A stretch of DNA of 64,000 bases from assembly GCA_028870665.1 (NCBI GenBank), contig JAGWPB010000003.1, forward strand, positions 1 through 64,000, given 5' to 3'. The notes under the pieces are model-generated. The model did not search any database and was not told the origin of the DNA. It saw only the letters and a program-made list of their open reading frames with translations. This stretch comes from Lysobacteraceae bacterium. GTDB taxonomy: Bacteria; Pseudomonadota; Gammaproteobacteria; Xanthomonadales; Rhodanobacteraceae. A program made the translations under genes and the position numbers. Below are positions 53,518 to 61,626 of the stretch, one piece after another; positions within the stretch are counted from its first letter, which is position 1; the number at the start of each line of letters is the position of its first letter.

Positions 53518-53874
53518 GACGATCCCCTGTGCGAAATGCGCCGGTGCCCCGGCACGACGTGCTGCCCCCATGGCCGCCTGAGCGATGCTGTTGCGGCCGA
53601 CGACGCGATGGTAATCCAGTCCGGGGGGGAAGGGAAATTGGGGTTCGCGATGGGAGTTTGCCGCAGGCGAGGCCTGGCGTTCACCTCCGTGCGACGGTCC
53701 GCGCAGGTCTTTCGGTTGGCCCTGACGAGTGTGTGACACTCGGCCAATGCCGGATGCTTCGGACTGCGCCCTCGGCATGACAGAGCGATGGGTGCCCTCG
53801 GCATGATCGAGCAAGCACAAAAAAACGGGCGGCCCGGAGGCCGCCCGTCGTGTTGCAGTGCGTGATGCGGACGA
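53518..53874 (-). other. Upstream region of paralogue 2 with repeat copy and terminator of paralogue 3
   Basis: No gene is supported in this 357-bp gap. It holds the leader of paralogue 2 (53518-53740, with a run of seven C on the minus strand near 53626), a diverged repeat copy (53750-53782), and the paralogue 3 terminator (53819-53848). Confidence 0.5.
53819..53848 (-). terminator. Terminator of secreted paralogue 3
   Basis: A perfect 10-bp stem (53825-53834 with 53839-53848), loop CGGA, followed by seven T on the minus strand. It is identical to the paralogue 2 terminator, and the identity extends into the flanking CGTCGTGTTGCAGTGCG. Confidence 0.85.
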
Positions 53875-55404
53875 TCAGTTGCCGTTGTCGCCGCCGTAGC
53901 TCCACAGGTTCTGCTTGCCGTTGACGTCGTAGTTGGTCAGGTTGGTCACGGTGCCCGAGTTGTTGTTGCGGTTCAGGCTGGTGACGACCAGGTTCGGGAA
54001 GTACGAGGTCACCGTCAGGCGCCACTTGCCGGTCGGGGTACCCAGCGCGCCGGTCAGGCCCTTGGAGGCATTGCCGCTCTGCAGGTCGGTCGAGGTCAGC
54101 TGGATCGACTGGCCGGCATTGAGGTTCACGCTGACCGTGCCGGCGCCCGGGTTGCCGGCGTCGTCGATGCCGGTGATGAAGACCGGACCAGCCGACGGGC
54201 CGGTATTGCTGATGCGCAGGAAGCTCTGCTGCGTGCTGTTGCCGGCCGGGTTGAAGGTGTAGACGTGAACCACCGGACCGTTGTAGTTCATCGGACGCAG
54301 CGAGCAGGCCGTGCCGTTCACGGTCAGGGCGTTGCGGGTGAAGCTGGTCTGCTGGCTGATCGAGGTCGCGGCAATCACCTGGGTGTTGCCCGACGGCACG
54401 CTGAAGCACAGGTAGGCGGACCCGCCTGAGGTGCTGCCGCCGATCGCCGACAGGTTGTAGTTGGTGAAGCTCGCCTGCGTGCCGGCGCCATTGAGCGTGC
54501 CCGCGACGGCCGAGCTGGAGCACGTGTTGCTGGTGGAGAGGAACACGGCTGCGCCAGCCTGGGCAAAGGCGCTGAAGTTGCCCGTGACCGTGGTGGTGAA
54601 CTGGTCGGTCGTGGTGTTGTAGCTGAAGTAGCCGAAGCCCGTGGCCGTACCGATGCTGATCGTACCGGCATTGAAGTAGCCGATCTGGTAACCGCCAATA
54701 CCGCCGTAGGCCGAGAAATAGGTGCGGCTCGCCTGGGCGCTGTTGGAGGAAACGTCGATCTTCTCCTGCGGGTAGAAGCCGACATTGGTCGGATCGCACG
54801 CGGTGGTGACCGGGTTGCCCGAAGTCAGTACCGGCTGCGAGAAGGCGTTCAGGATCGGGTTGGTGGAGACCGGATCGAAGAACTGCAAGCTCTCGGTGAC
54901 CGTGACGCCCGAAGTCTGCAGGGCGGTAAGGCTGGTCAGGACATGGCCGGTGGTCGGCGCGAGCTCGGCGTCGGCCGGGTTGATGATGACGATCGGGCCA
55001 TTGGTGATGCCGGGCACCGGGGCGCTGCTGGGCGGGTTGAAGTTGACCACCACAAAGTTCGAACCGGTACCACCGGCGCCGATGGTCGTCGTCCAGCCGG
55101 ACGGCAGGGCCGTACCGGAGGTGACCGTCGGGGTCATGCCGAAGGTGGCGCCGTTGTTGAGCGTGATGCGCAGCGCGAAGCCGGTGGTGCGGCCGATGAT
55201 GTTGTCGGACGGGTCGATGTTGACCGTGATGCCCGGGGTGACGGCGATGCCGACGTTGGTGGTGCCGCTGGCGATGTCAAAGAAGGCCACACCTTCGGGC
55301 AGGCCCGAGACCGGTGCGGAGATGGACGCCGCGGACGCCGCGGCCGAGACGGCCAGACCGGCGACAATCGCCAGCGTGAGCGCGGATTTACGGAAGTTCG
55401 ACAT
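53875..55404 (-). CDS. Secreted paralogue 3 of a tandem three-gene family (function unknown)
   Basis: A 509-residue protein with a signal peptide (ALTLAIVAGLAVSAAASA). The layout is the same as its two neighbours: an N-terminal domain with NIDPSDNIIGRTTGFALR, a divergent centre rich in Ser, Thr, Gly and Asn (about 235-350), and a C-terminal beta domain with VVHVYTFNPAG and LRISNTGPSAG. The four Cys are in TACDPTN, SNTCSSS, YLCFSV and TACSLRP. No known enzymatic motif is seen. The C-terminal domain resembles immunoglobulin-like modules of cell-surface proteins, so a surface or matrix role is possible but unproven. It has its own strong promoter and terminator. Confidence 0.75.
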   Translation of the reverse strand: MSNFRKSALTLAIVAGLAVSAAASAASISAPVSGLPEGVAFFDIASGTTNVGIAVTPGITVNIDPSDNIIGRTTGFALRITLNNGATFGMTPTVTSGTALPSGWTTTIGAGGTGSNFVVVNFNPPSSAPVPGITNGPIVIINPADAELAPTTGHVLTSLTALQTSGVTVTESLQFFDPVSTNPILNAFSQPVLTSGNPVTTACDPTNVGFYPQEKIDVSSNSAQASRTYFSAYGGIGGYQIGYFNAGTISIGTATGFGYFSYNTTTDQFTTTVTGNFSAFAQAGAAVFLSTSNTCSSSAVAGTLNGAGTQASFTNYNLSAIGGSTSGGSAYLCFSVPSGNTQVIAATSISQQTSFTRNALTVNGTACSLRPMNYNGPVVHVYTFNPAGNSTQQSFLRISNTGPSAGPVFITGIDDAGNPGAGTVSVNLNAGQSIQLTSTDLQSGNASKGLTGALGTPTGKWRLTVTSYFPNLVVTSLNRNNNSGTVTNLTNYDVNGKQNLWSYGGDNGN

Positions 55405-55733
55405 GTCGAAATGACTCCTGAGTGGACTTTCGGGACGTAGCTTCGACCAGACACCTGATCCGACCGGTACCAGAAGGATCGCGGCGTTCGGCGTTCCAGC
55501 AAACGGATGGATCGGTAGGAAGGATTCTTGTGCCCGCCCCCAAATTCCATCCAGGACCACAAGCTACGCCGGCATACTAGACAGCAGTTCACGCGTCCGT
55601 CAATTGTCTTTTGGCGACGGGGTATACATTTTGCCTGCGGTTTGCCGGCGCAGGGCAGCGGGCCGGACCCGGGGTAGGCGGCGGGGTTCCTGTATTCTGC
55701 GAGGCCGCATAGACCCGTCGTTCGCCGCCGCGC
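55405..55733. other. Divergent regulatory region between paralogue 3 and the ABC permease
   Basis: No gene is supported in this 329-bp gap. It holds the long leader (about 160 nt) and the promoter of paralogue 3. On the plus side the last 100 bp lead to the permease gene, with TGTATTCTG as a possible -10 at about 55691. Confidence 0.5.
55574..55603 (-). promoter_or_regulatory. Predicted strong promoter of secreted paralogue 3
   Basis: On the minus strand TTGACG (55603-55598) and TAGTAT (55579-55574) are spaced by 18 bp. An AT-rich tract lies just upstream (GACAAT). The resulting leader of about 160 nt is unusually long. Confidence 0.55.
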
Positions 55734-56537
55734 ATGCTCGATCGCCTGTTTCTGCACCCGCTCCGCCACCGTGGCGTGATCGCCGCGCTGACCCGCCGCG
55801 AGATCGCCAGCCGCTATCGCAGTTCGCTGTTCGGCAGCGGCTGGATGGTGATCACGCCGCTGCTGATGCTGGGCATCTATACCTTGGTGTTCGGCGTGAT
55901 CTTCCGTTCACGCTGGCCCGGCGCCGAGGCGCAGGGGGTGGGCGGCTATGCGATTCACATCTACCTGGGCCTGCTGCTGATCGGCGTGCTGCAGGAAACC
56001 CTGGGTCGCGCGCCGGGACTGATCCTGGAGCAGCCCAACTATGTGAACAAGGTGGTGTTCCCGCTGGAGACGCTGCCGTGGGTCAGCCTGCTGACCGGGC
56101 TGTTCCACTTCGCGATGGGGTTTCTGCTGCTGGTCGTGTTCGGACTGCTGCTGGGCGGGGCGATCGGCTGGAACGCGCTGTGGCTGCTGCTGGTGCTGGC
56201 GCCGTTCGCGCTGTGCCTGCTGGGGTTGTCGGCGCTGTTCGCCGCGCTCGGCGTGTATCTGCGCGATCTCAAGCAGGTGATGGGATCGCTGATCACGATG
56301 CTGATGTTCCTCAGTCCGATCTTCTATGTGCGCGCACATGCGCCGCCGCTGATGCAGCATCTGATGGCGTTCAACCCGCTGACGGTGCCGGTCGAGCAGG
56401 CACGCATGGTGGTACTGGCCGATCAGGCGCCGGATTTCGTCGCGCTGGGCGAATATGCGCTGGCGGCGCTGATCGTCTATGCGCTGGGTTCAGCCGTATT
56501 TGCGAGACTGCGCCCCGGCTTCGCGGATGTACTGTGA
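55734..56537 (+). CDS. ABC-2 type polysaccharide-export permease (Wzm/KpsM-like)
   Basis: A 267-residue membrane protein of the ABC-2 family that exports O-antigen, capsule or similar polysaccharide. The amphipathic N-terminus (ALTRREIASRYRSSLFGSGWMVI) is the family signature, followed by about six membrane helices. The central YLRDLKQVMGSLITMLMFLSPIFY motif is diagnostic. The ATP-binding partner (Wzt/KpsT) is not beside it; the next gene, 9 nt on, is gspE. The partner may lie elsewhere in the genome or left with a rearrangement. Confidence 0.85.
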   Translation: MLDRLFLHPLRHRGVIAALTRREIASRYRSSLFGSGWMVITPLLMLGIYTLVFGVIFRSRWPGAEAQGVGGYAIHIYLGLLLIGVLQETLGRAPGLILEQPNYVNKVVFPLETLPWVSLLTGLFHFAMGFLLLVVFGLLLGGAIGWNALWLLLVLAPFALCLLGLSALFAALGVYLRDLKQVMGSLITMLMFLSPIFYVRAHAPPLMQHLMAFNPLTVPVEQARMVVLADQAPDFVALGEYALAALIVYALGSAVFARLRPGFADVL

Positions 56538-56546
56538 GGATGATCG

Positions 56547-58223
56547 ATGGAGTCGCGCTTGCTGGGTGAATTGCTGATCGAACGCGGCCTGGTCACGACC
56601 GCCGACGTGCAGCGTGCGCTGGACATGCAGGGCCGCATCGGCGGCCGCATCGGCGCGCTGCTGATGCGCGTGGGTGCGGTGTCGGAGGACAGCCTGCTCG
56701 ACGTGCTGGGCGCGCAGCTGGAGCTGCCGCTGCTGGGCCGCGACCTGGCGCTGCCCGACGAAGGCGCGATCCGCGACGGCGCGCTGGCCAACGGCATCAG
56801 CGTGGACTGGATGCTCGACCAGCAGGCGCTGCTGTGGGAGGACGCCGAGGGCATCTGGTGGTGCGCGGCGCGCGATGCGCAGACGCCGGCGCTGGCGGAA
56901 TCGCTGCGCTTTCTGCTGGGCGCGCGCGCGCCGCGGTATTGTCTGATACGCGCGCAGGATCTGGAGCGCAGCCTCGATGCGCTGGCGCGCCTGCACGAGG
57001 GCAGCCGCGGCGACGGTGACGGTGACGTGCGCCATCTGCGCGAGATGGCCGAGGAAGCACCGGTGGTGGAGCTGGTCAACAACCTGATGGCGCAGGCGGT
57101 CGAGCAGCGCGCCTCGGACATCCACTACGAACCGGACGAAAAACAGTTCGCGGTGCGCTTTCGCATCGACGGCGTGCTGTACAGCCGGTTGCAGTTGCCG
57201 CGCGACCGTTTCAACGCGGTGGCGTCGCGGCTGAAGCTGATCTCGGGCATGGACATCGCCGAGCGCCGGCTGCCGCAGGACGGCCGCATGAGCACGCGTG
57301 TCAGCGGCAAGGATATGGACATCCGCGTGTCGGCGCTGCCCGGCGTGCACGGCGAATCCATCGTCATGCGCCTGCTGCCCAAGGAGCGCCGCGACCTGCG
57401 CCTGGACCGCCTGGGCATGCTGCCCGACCACCTCGAACTGATGCAGGCGTGGACGCGCGAGGCGCACGGCATCGTGCTGGTCACCGGGCCGACGGGTTCC
57501 GGCAAGTCCACCACGCTGTACGCGGCACTGGCGGCGGCCAACGACGGCCTGAAGAAGATGATCACCGTCGAGGATCCGGTCGAATTTCAGCTGTCGGGCG
57601 TGACCCAGATCCAGACCCACAGCGAGATCGGGCTCAACTTCGCGCACGTGCTGCGCTCGGTGCTGCGCCAGGATCCGGACGTGGTGATGATCGGCGAGAT
57701 CCGAGACCTGGAGACCGCCGAGATCGCGATCCAGGCCGCGCTCACCGGCCATCTGGTGCTGTCGACGCTGCACACCAACGATTCGATCAGCGCCTTCACG
57801 CGGCTGGTGGACATGGGTGTGGAGCCGTTTCTGGTGGCGACGCCGATCAAGGCGGTGCAGGCGCAGCGTCTGGTACGCAGGCTTTGCCCTCAGTGCGCGC
57901 GGCCGGCGCCGGCGCCGAGCGGGCTGGAGGCATCATTCCCGGCTCTGGCGACACGCGTGCTGGGCGACATCGCGGCGAACTGGCGCGAAGCAGTCGGTTG
58001 TTCGCACTGCCTGCACACCGGTTATCACGGCCGCCTGGGCATTTATGAACTGGTCTCCATTTCGCCGCGCATGCGCGAGATGATCACCGCCGGCTCGGCA
58101 GTCAGTGCCATGGTCGAGCAGGCGCGCGCGGAAGGCTTCCGCCTGCTGCGCGAGGACGGTCTGCTCAAGGCCTGGCAGGGGCTGACCTCGGTCGAGGAAG
58201 TCCTGCGCGTGACCAGCAGTTGA
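56547..58223 (+). CDS. gspE: Type II secretion ATPase
   Basis: Cytoplasmic ATPase that drives pseudopilus assembly (558 residues). The N-terminal domain (residues 1-150) is of the GspE/PilB type that docks on GspL. Walker A GPTGSGKST begins at Gly314, with VEDPVEFQL, the Asp box VLRQDPDVVMIGEIRD and the His box LSTLHTNDS. The zinc-binding tetra-Cys (C447, C450, C485, C488) is intact. The ATG follows GAGG at 7 nt, which selects this start over an out-of-frame ATG at 56540. First gene of the gsp operon, 9 nt after the permease. Confidence 0.95.
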   Translation: MESRLLGELLIERGLVTTADVQRALDMQGRIGGRIGALLMRVGAVSEDSLLDVLGAQLELPLLGRDLALPDEGAIRDGALANGISVDWMLDQQALLWEDAEGIWWCAARDAQTPALAESLRFLLGARAPRYCLIRAQDLERSLDALARLHEGSRGDGDGDVRHLREMAEEAPVVELVNNLMAQAVEQRASDIHYEPDEKQFAVRFRIDGVLYSRLQLPRDRFNAVASRLKLISGMDIAERRLPQDGRMSTRVSGKDMDIRVSALPGVHGESIVMRLLPKERRDLRLDRLGMLPDHLELMQAWTREAHGIVLVTGPTGSGKSTTLYAALAAANDGLKKMITVEDPVEFQLSGVTQIQTHSEIGLNFAHVLRSVLRQDPDVVMIGEIRDLETAEIAIQAALTGHLVLSTLHTNDSISAFTRLVDMGVEPFLVATPIKAVQAQRLVRRLCPQCARPAPAPSGLEASFPALATRVLGDIAANWREAVGCSHCLHTGYHGRLGIYELVSISPRMREMITAGSAVSAMVEQARAEGFRLLREDGLLKAWQGLTSVEEVLRVTSS

Positions 58224-58403
58224 GCGGTTTGAAGAACCGCTGCGGTACCGAGGCGCAGCGGAATCAGCCGTGGCACCGCTGCGGCCTGCTGCGTGCCGCA
58301 GCCAGGGATGGCGCAGGCAGAGGTGGTGCGGTTATGCCGCGCCCGTTTGCTTGCAAACCGCGGCAGGATGCCCGGTTTTGCAAGCGGAGCACTTGAGACG
58401 GCG
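58224..58403 (+). other. gspE-gspF gap with hairpins
   Basis: A 180-bp gap inside an otherwise tightly packed operon. It starts with a hairpin directly at the gspE stop (AGCGGTT and AACCGCT, 58222-58240). Several CGCTGCGGC-type repeats follow and could fold. No gene or clear promoter is seen. It may attenuate or stabilise the downstream message. Confidence 0.35.
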
Positions 58404-59606
58404 ATGCCGCGATACAAATACGAAGCCCTGAATGGCGATGGCGTGATCCTCAACGGAGCGCTGGTCGCCGACGGCGAACGCGAGGCGCTGCGCATGCTGG
58501 AGCGGCGCGGCCTGACCGCGCTGCGGCTGCAGATGGATGGCTCGGCCGCCAGTGTGTCGCCGTTGCGCCGCCGCCGGCTGACCACGCCGGATCTGACGGT
58601 GGCGTTCTACGAGCTGTGCATCATGCTCAACGCCGATGTGGCACTGGCCGAGGCGGTCGCCGCGCAGGGGCGTTCGGCGCACCATCCCCAGGTGGTGGCG
58701 GCGTTTGCCGGCATGGCCACGGCGCTGCAGCGTGGCCAGAGCTTTTCGGACGCGCTGGCCGCCAGCGGATTGCCGCTGCCGGATTACATGCTGCAGCTGG
58801 CGCGCGCGGGCGAGATGACCGGACGCCTCGGCGAATCGCTGGGCGGTGGCGTCACGCAGATGGAATACGAGTATCAGGTGCGTAGCGATCTGCGCAACGC
58901 GCTGATCTATCCGACCATCCTGGTGCTGGCCGGCATCGCGGCGGTGCTGGTGATGTTCACCTACGTGGTGCCGAAGTTTTCCTCGCTGTTGCAGAAGTCC
59001 GAGCAGCTGCCCTGGCTGGGCTGGGTGGTGCTGGCCGGCGGCACCTGGGTCAACGCCAATCGCCTGTGGCTGGGGCCGGTGCTGCTGCTCAGCGGCGCAG
59101 CCATCGTCATGGCGCTGCGCCAGCGCGAGGTGCGTCGGCGGCTGTTCGACCGCCTCGGACGCGCGCCGCTGATCGGCCCCTGGCTGGTCGAAAGCGAAAC
59201 CGCGCGCTGGGCCAAGATGATGGGCACCCTGCTGCTGGCGCGGGTGCCGCTGATGCGCGCGCTGGAGCTGGCGCGTGACGGCATGCAGTTGAGCGCTCAG
59301 CGTGCGCGCATGGGCGAGGTGACGCGCGCGGTGCGCGGTGGCACGCCGCTGTCGCAGGCGCTGGAGGACCAGGATGCGCTCACCGGCACCGGTTACAACC
59401 TGGTGCGGGTGGGCGAAAAATCCGGCCAGCTTGCGGCCATGCTGCATTCACTGGCCAAGCTCTACGATGACGCCGGCCGCACGCGCATGAAGCGGCTGCT
59501 GGCGCTGATCGAGCCGGTGGCAATCCTGGTGATCGGCCTGATGGTCGGCTTGATCATCATGGGCGTGATGCTGGCGATCACCAGTTCCTACAATCTTGCG
59601 GTCTGA
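58404..59606 (+). CDS. gspF: Type II secretion inner-membrane platform protein
   Basis: Polytopic platform protein of the secretion motor (400 residues). Two GspF repeats each end in membrane helices: ARAGEMTGRLGESLGGG in the first and VRVGEKSGQLAAMLHSLAKLYDD in the second. Membrane segments include LVLAGIAAVLVMFTYVVP and the C-terminal LVIGLMVGLIIMGVMLAI. The ATG at 58404 begins the family sequence PRYKYEALNGDG. Its last codons are inside a tandem duplication shared with the gspG start. Confidence 0.94.
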   Translation: MPRYKYEALNGDGVILNGALVADGEREALRMLERRGLTALRLQMDGSAASVSPLRRRRLTTPDLTVAFYELCIMLNADVALAEAVAAQGRSAHHPQVVAAFAGMATALQRGQSFSDALAASGLPLPDYMLQLARAGEMTGRLGESLGGGVTQMEYEYQVRSDLRNALIYPTILVLAGIAAVLVMFTYVVPKFSSLLQKSEQLPWLGWVVLAGGTWVNANRLWLGPVLLLSGAAIVMALRQREVRRRLFDRLGRAPLIGPWLVESETARWAKMMGTLLLARVPLMRALELARDGMQLSAQRARMGEVTRAVRGGTPLSQALEDQDALTGTGYNLVRVGEKSGQLAAMLHSLAKLYDDAGRTRMKRLLALIEPVAILVIGLMVGLIIMGVMLAITSSYNLAV

Positions 59607-59791
59607 GGTGCAGCGTATGCGGTGTGTGCGGCGACAGGCGGGTTTCACCCTGCTGGGTTGATCGTGGTCGGGTGATCCTCATCGGTTCTGACAATGGTGC
59701 GGTCTGAGGTGCAGCGTATGCGCAGTGTGCGGCGACAGGCGGGTTTCACCCTGCTGGAAATGATCGTGGTGCTGGTCATCATCGGCTTGCT
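59590..59791 (+). repeat. 101-bp imperfect tandem duplication at the gspF/gspG junction
   Basis: 59590-59690 and 59691-59791 are two copies with an offset of 101 bp. Both read ACAAT..TGCGGTCTGAGGTG, then CAGCGTATGCG, then GTGCGGCGACAGGCGGGTTT. The first half of the unit is nearly identical, while the second half differs by several substitutions and small indels. The unit covers the end of gspF, a ribosome site and the prepilin leader. Confidence 0.9.
59617..59661 (+). pseudogene. Ghost copy of the gspG start (14-residue stop-terminated leader)
   Basis: The first unit of the duplication encodes ATG with GAGG at 8 nt, then MRCVRRQAGFTLLG and a TGA. It is the prepilin leader of gspG broken one codon after FTLL. 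It could be translated into a short peptide before the true gspG start 56 bp downstream. Confidence 0.8.
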
Positions 59792-60155
59792 GATGGGGCT
59801 GGTCGGACCACGCCTGTTCCACCAGGCCGATCGCGCCAAGGTGCAGACGGCGCAAACCCAGGTGAAGATGTTGCGCGGTGCGCTGGAGACCATGCGCCTG
59901 GACATCGGCCGCTTCCCGACCGACGCGGAGGGCCTGCAGCTGCTGGTGCAGAAGCCGACCGATCCGGCGATCACGCCGCTCTGGCACGGTCCCTATCTCG
60001 ATGGCGCGGTGCCGCTCGATCCCTGGGGACACCCCTACATCTATTCGGCGCAGCCGAGCAAGGACCAGGCGTTTACGCTGTACTCGTATGGCGCCGACGG
60101 CAAGCCGGGCGGTACCGGTGAGGATGCCGACATCGGCTATCTGCCGGCACAGTGA
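59718..60155 (+). CDS. gspG: Major pseudopilin of the type II secretion system
   Basis: Main subunit of the pseudopilus (145 residues). A type III prepilin leader of nine residues ends at Gly9, cleaved before Phe10, with Glu at +5 (GFTLLEMIVVLVIIGLLMGL). The mature part shows LGALETMRLDIGRFPTDAEGLQ-like features and DPWGHPYIY, and a calcium-site-like YGADGKPGGTGEDADIG end. The ATG at 59718 has GAGG upstream; an ATG at 59694 would give an unusual longer leader. The stop overlaps the gspH start (TGATG). Confidence 0.95.
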   Translation: MRSVRRQAGFTLLEMIVVLVIIGLLMGLVGPRLFHQADRAKVQTAQTQVKMLRGALETMRLDIGRFPTDAEGLQLLVQKPTDPAITPLWHGPYLDGAVPLDPWGHPYIYSAQPSKDQAFTLYSYGADGKPGGTGEDADIGYLPAQ

Positions 60156-60619
60156 TGGTGCGCGCGCACACTTCGCGGACCGGAACGGTGCGCATGCGGC
60201 ACCGCCGCGGCTTCACTCTGCTCGAGCTGGTGGTGGTTCTGGCGATCATGGCGCTGATCGTCGCATTGGCCGCGGTGCGCCTGCGCACCTTCGTCGAAGC
60301 CTGGCGTGCCAATGCCAGCCGCGACACGATTTTCGGCGAGGTGCAGCATCTGCCGGTGCTGGCGCGTGTCGCCGGTCGGCGTTTGCGGATCGTCAGCCTG
60401 CCGGCGCCGGCGAGCAGCACCGCGGACGCTCCGCCCAAGCTGGACTGGCCCGCGGGTTGGACCGCGCGTTTCGAGCCGCCGCTGACGATCAATCCCAACG
60501 GTGCCTGCGCCGACAGCACCTTGTTGCTGAGCGACGGCAGCCATCGCTACAGCGCGCAAGTGGCGGCGCCGTTCTGCACCGTCACCCTCGACGCCGGCGG
60601 CAAGAGGCCGGGCACATGA
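60155..60619 (+). CDS. gspH: Minor pseudopilin GspH
   Basis: A 154-residue minor pseudopilin. A class III cleavage site GFTLLELVVVLAIMALIVALA follows the leader, with Glu at +5. The rest is poorly conserved, as usual for GspH (DTIFGEVQHLPVLARVAGRRLRI is the conserved helix-strand part). An ATG at 60194 would give the more usual 6-residue leader and is a real alternative to the coupled ATG at 60155. Overlaps gspI by 4 nt. Confidence 0.85.
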   Translation: MVRAHTSRTGTVRMRHRRGFTLLELVVVLAIMALIVALAAVRLRTFVEAWRANASRDTIFGEVQHLPVLARVAGRRLRIVSLPAPASSTADAPPKLDWPAGWTARFEPPLTINPNGACADSTLLLSDGSHRYSAQVAAPFCTVTLDAGGKRPGT

Positions 60620-61029
60620 AACATGCGCGCGGCTTCACCCTGCTCGAGGCGATCGTCGCAATGGTGATCTTCGCGCTGGTCGCCACCGCGCTGCTGGCAT
60701 GGCAGGGTGCCAACATGCGCACCATCGGTCGTGTGGACGCATTCAACCGACGCGCAACACTGGTTCGCCAGGCGCTGGCGCTGCTGCAGCCGGTCAATCC
60801 GATGAGCGAGGCGGACGGCAGCCGCACAGTGGGCGACCTCGAGGTGCGCTGGACCGGTCATGCGCTGGCGCCTGAGCAGATCGGCAAGACCCAGGCCGGC
60901 TTTCCCAGCGCATTCAATCTGCAGCTGTTCGTGCTCGACGTGCAGGTCCTGCGCCGCGGCGTCGCGCGGACGCAGTTCGCGGTGCGCCAGGTGGGCTGGA
61001 AAGAAGTTCGCAGCACGACGGATCAGTGA
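60616..61029 (+). CDS. gspI: Minor pseudopilin GspI
   Basis: A 137-residue minor pseudopilin of the pseudopilus tip. The six-residue leader ends in Gly before FTLLEAIVAMVIFALVATALL, with Glu at +5. The following LAWQGANMRTIGRVDAFNRR and VRWTGHALAP are characteristic of GspI. The ATG overlaps the gspH stop (ATGA). The C-terminal VRQVGWKE ends the family. Confidence 0.88.
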   Translation: MKHARGFTLLEAIVAMVIFALVATALLAWQGANMRTIGRVDAFNRRATLVRQALALLQPVNPMSEADGSRTVGDLEVRWTGHALAPEQIGKTQAGFPSAFNLQLFVLDVQVLRRGVARTQFAVRQVGWKEVRSTTDQ

Positions 61030-61032
61030 ACG

Positions 61033-61626
61033 ATGCACGGCCCTGGCCACCATCGCGGATTGACGCTGCTGGAGATGATCGTGACGCTGCTGATTGCGTC
61101 GCTGATCGTGCTGGTGACGTTTCAGAGCCTGCACGTGTTTGCGGTGGCGCGCGAACGCGTGGCCGCCTACGGGGCGACGCTCGATCGCAACCGGCTGGTG
61201 ATGGGCTGGCTACGCGACAGCAGCGAGAGCCTGATCGCGGTGCCCAAGCCGGCGTTCAAGGGCGACACCAAGGGCTTCGCGGGCACGGTGACGGCGCCGG
61301 TGCTCGAACGCGCCGGCATACCAACACCGGTGCAGTGGCGGATCGACGCCAGCGGCCTGGCGGCGCTCGATTACCGCGAGTTCGACGGCAAGCCGCTGCT
61401 GCTGCCATTGCCCGAGGGCGGCCAGTTGCACTTCGAGTACTTCGACGCCGAAGGCAAGCCGCATGACCAGTGGCCGCCGGCGCTGGGCGAGCATCCGGAC
61501 TTGCCGGCGGCGATCGCGCTGCTGGCGGGGCCGGACGGCGATCACCCCTTGCTGATCGCGCCGATCCTCAGCGCGCGCAAGCCCTGGCTGCAGCCGGGAC
61601 CCTTCGATGCCGCGGGGGATGAATGA
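61033..61626 (+). CDS. gspJ: Minor pseudopilin GspJ
   Basis: A 197-residue minor pseudopilin of the tip complex. The leader ends in Gly, but the first mature residue is Leu rather than Phe (RGLTLLEMIVTLLIASLIVLV), which is a permitted variation; Glu at +5 is kept. The mature part has QSLHVFAVARERVAAYGATLDRNRL-like helix and strands. Start 3 nt after gspI, stop overlaps gspK (ATGA). Confidence 0.88.
   Translation: MHGPGHHRGLTLLEMIVTLLIASLIVLVTFQSLHVFAVARERVAAYGATLDRNRLVMGWLRDSSESLIAVPKPAFKGDTKGFAGTVTAPVLERAGIPTPVQWRIDASGLAALDYREFDGKPLLLPLPEGGQLHFEYFDAEGKPHDQWPPALGEHPDLPAAIALLAGPDGDHPLLIAPILSARKPWLQPGPFDAAGDE

Noticed and set aside
53518-53820. N-terminal extension of secreted paralogue 2
   Set aside because: In frame, but it would bury the signal peptide behind about 100 residues coded by repeat and leader DNA. 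The ATG at 53517 has a ribosome site.
50152-55404. Reading the three secreted proteins as S-layer or pilin subunits
   Set aside because: No S-layer homology motif, prepilin leader or sortase signal is seen. The label would go beyond the sequence.
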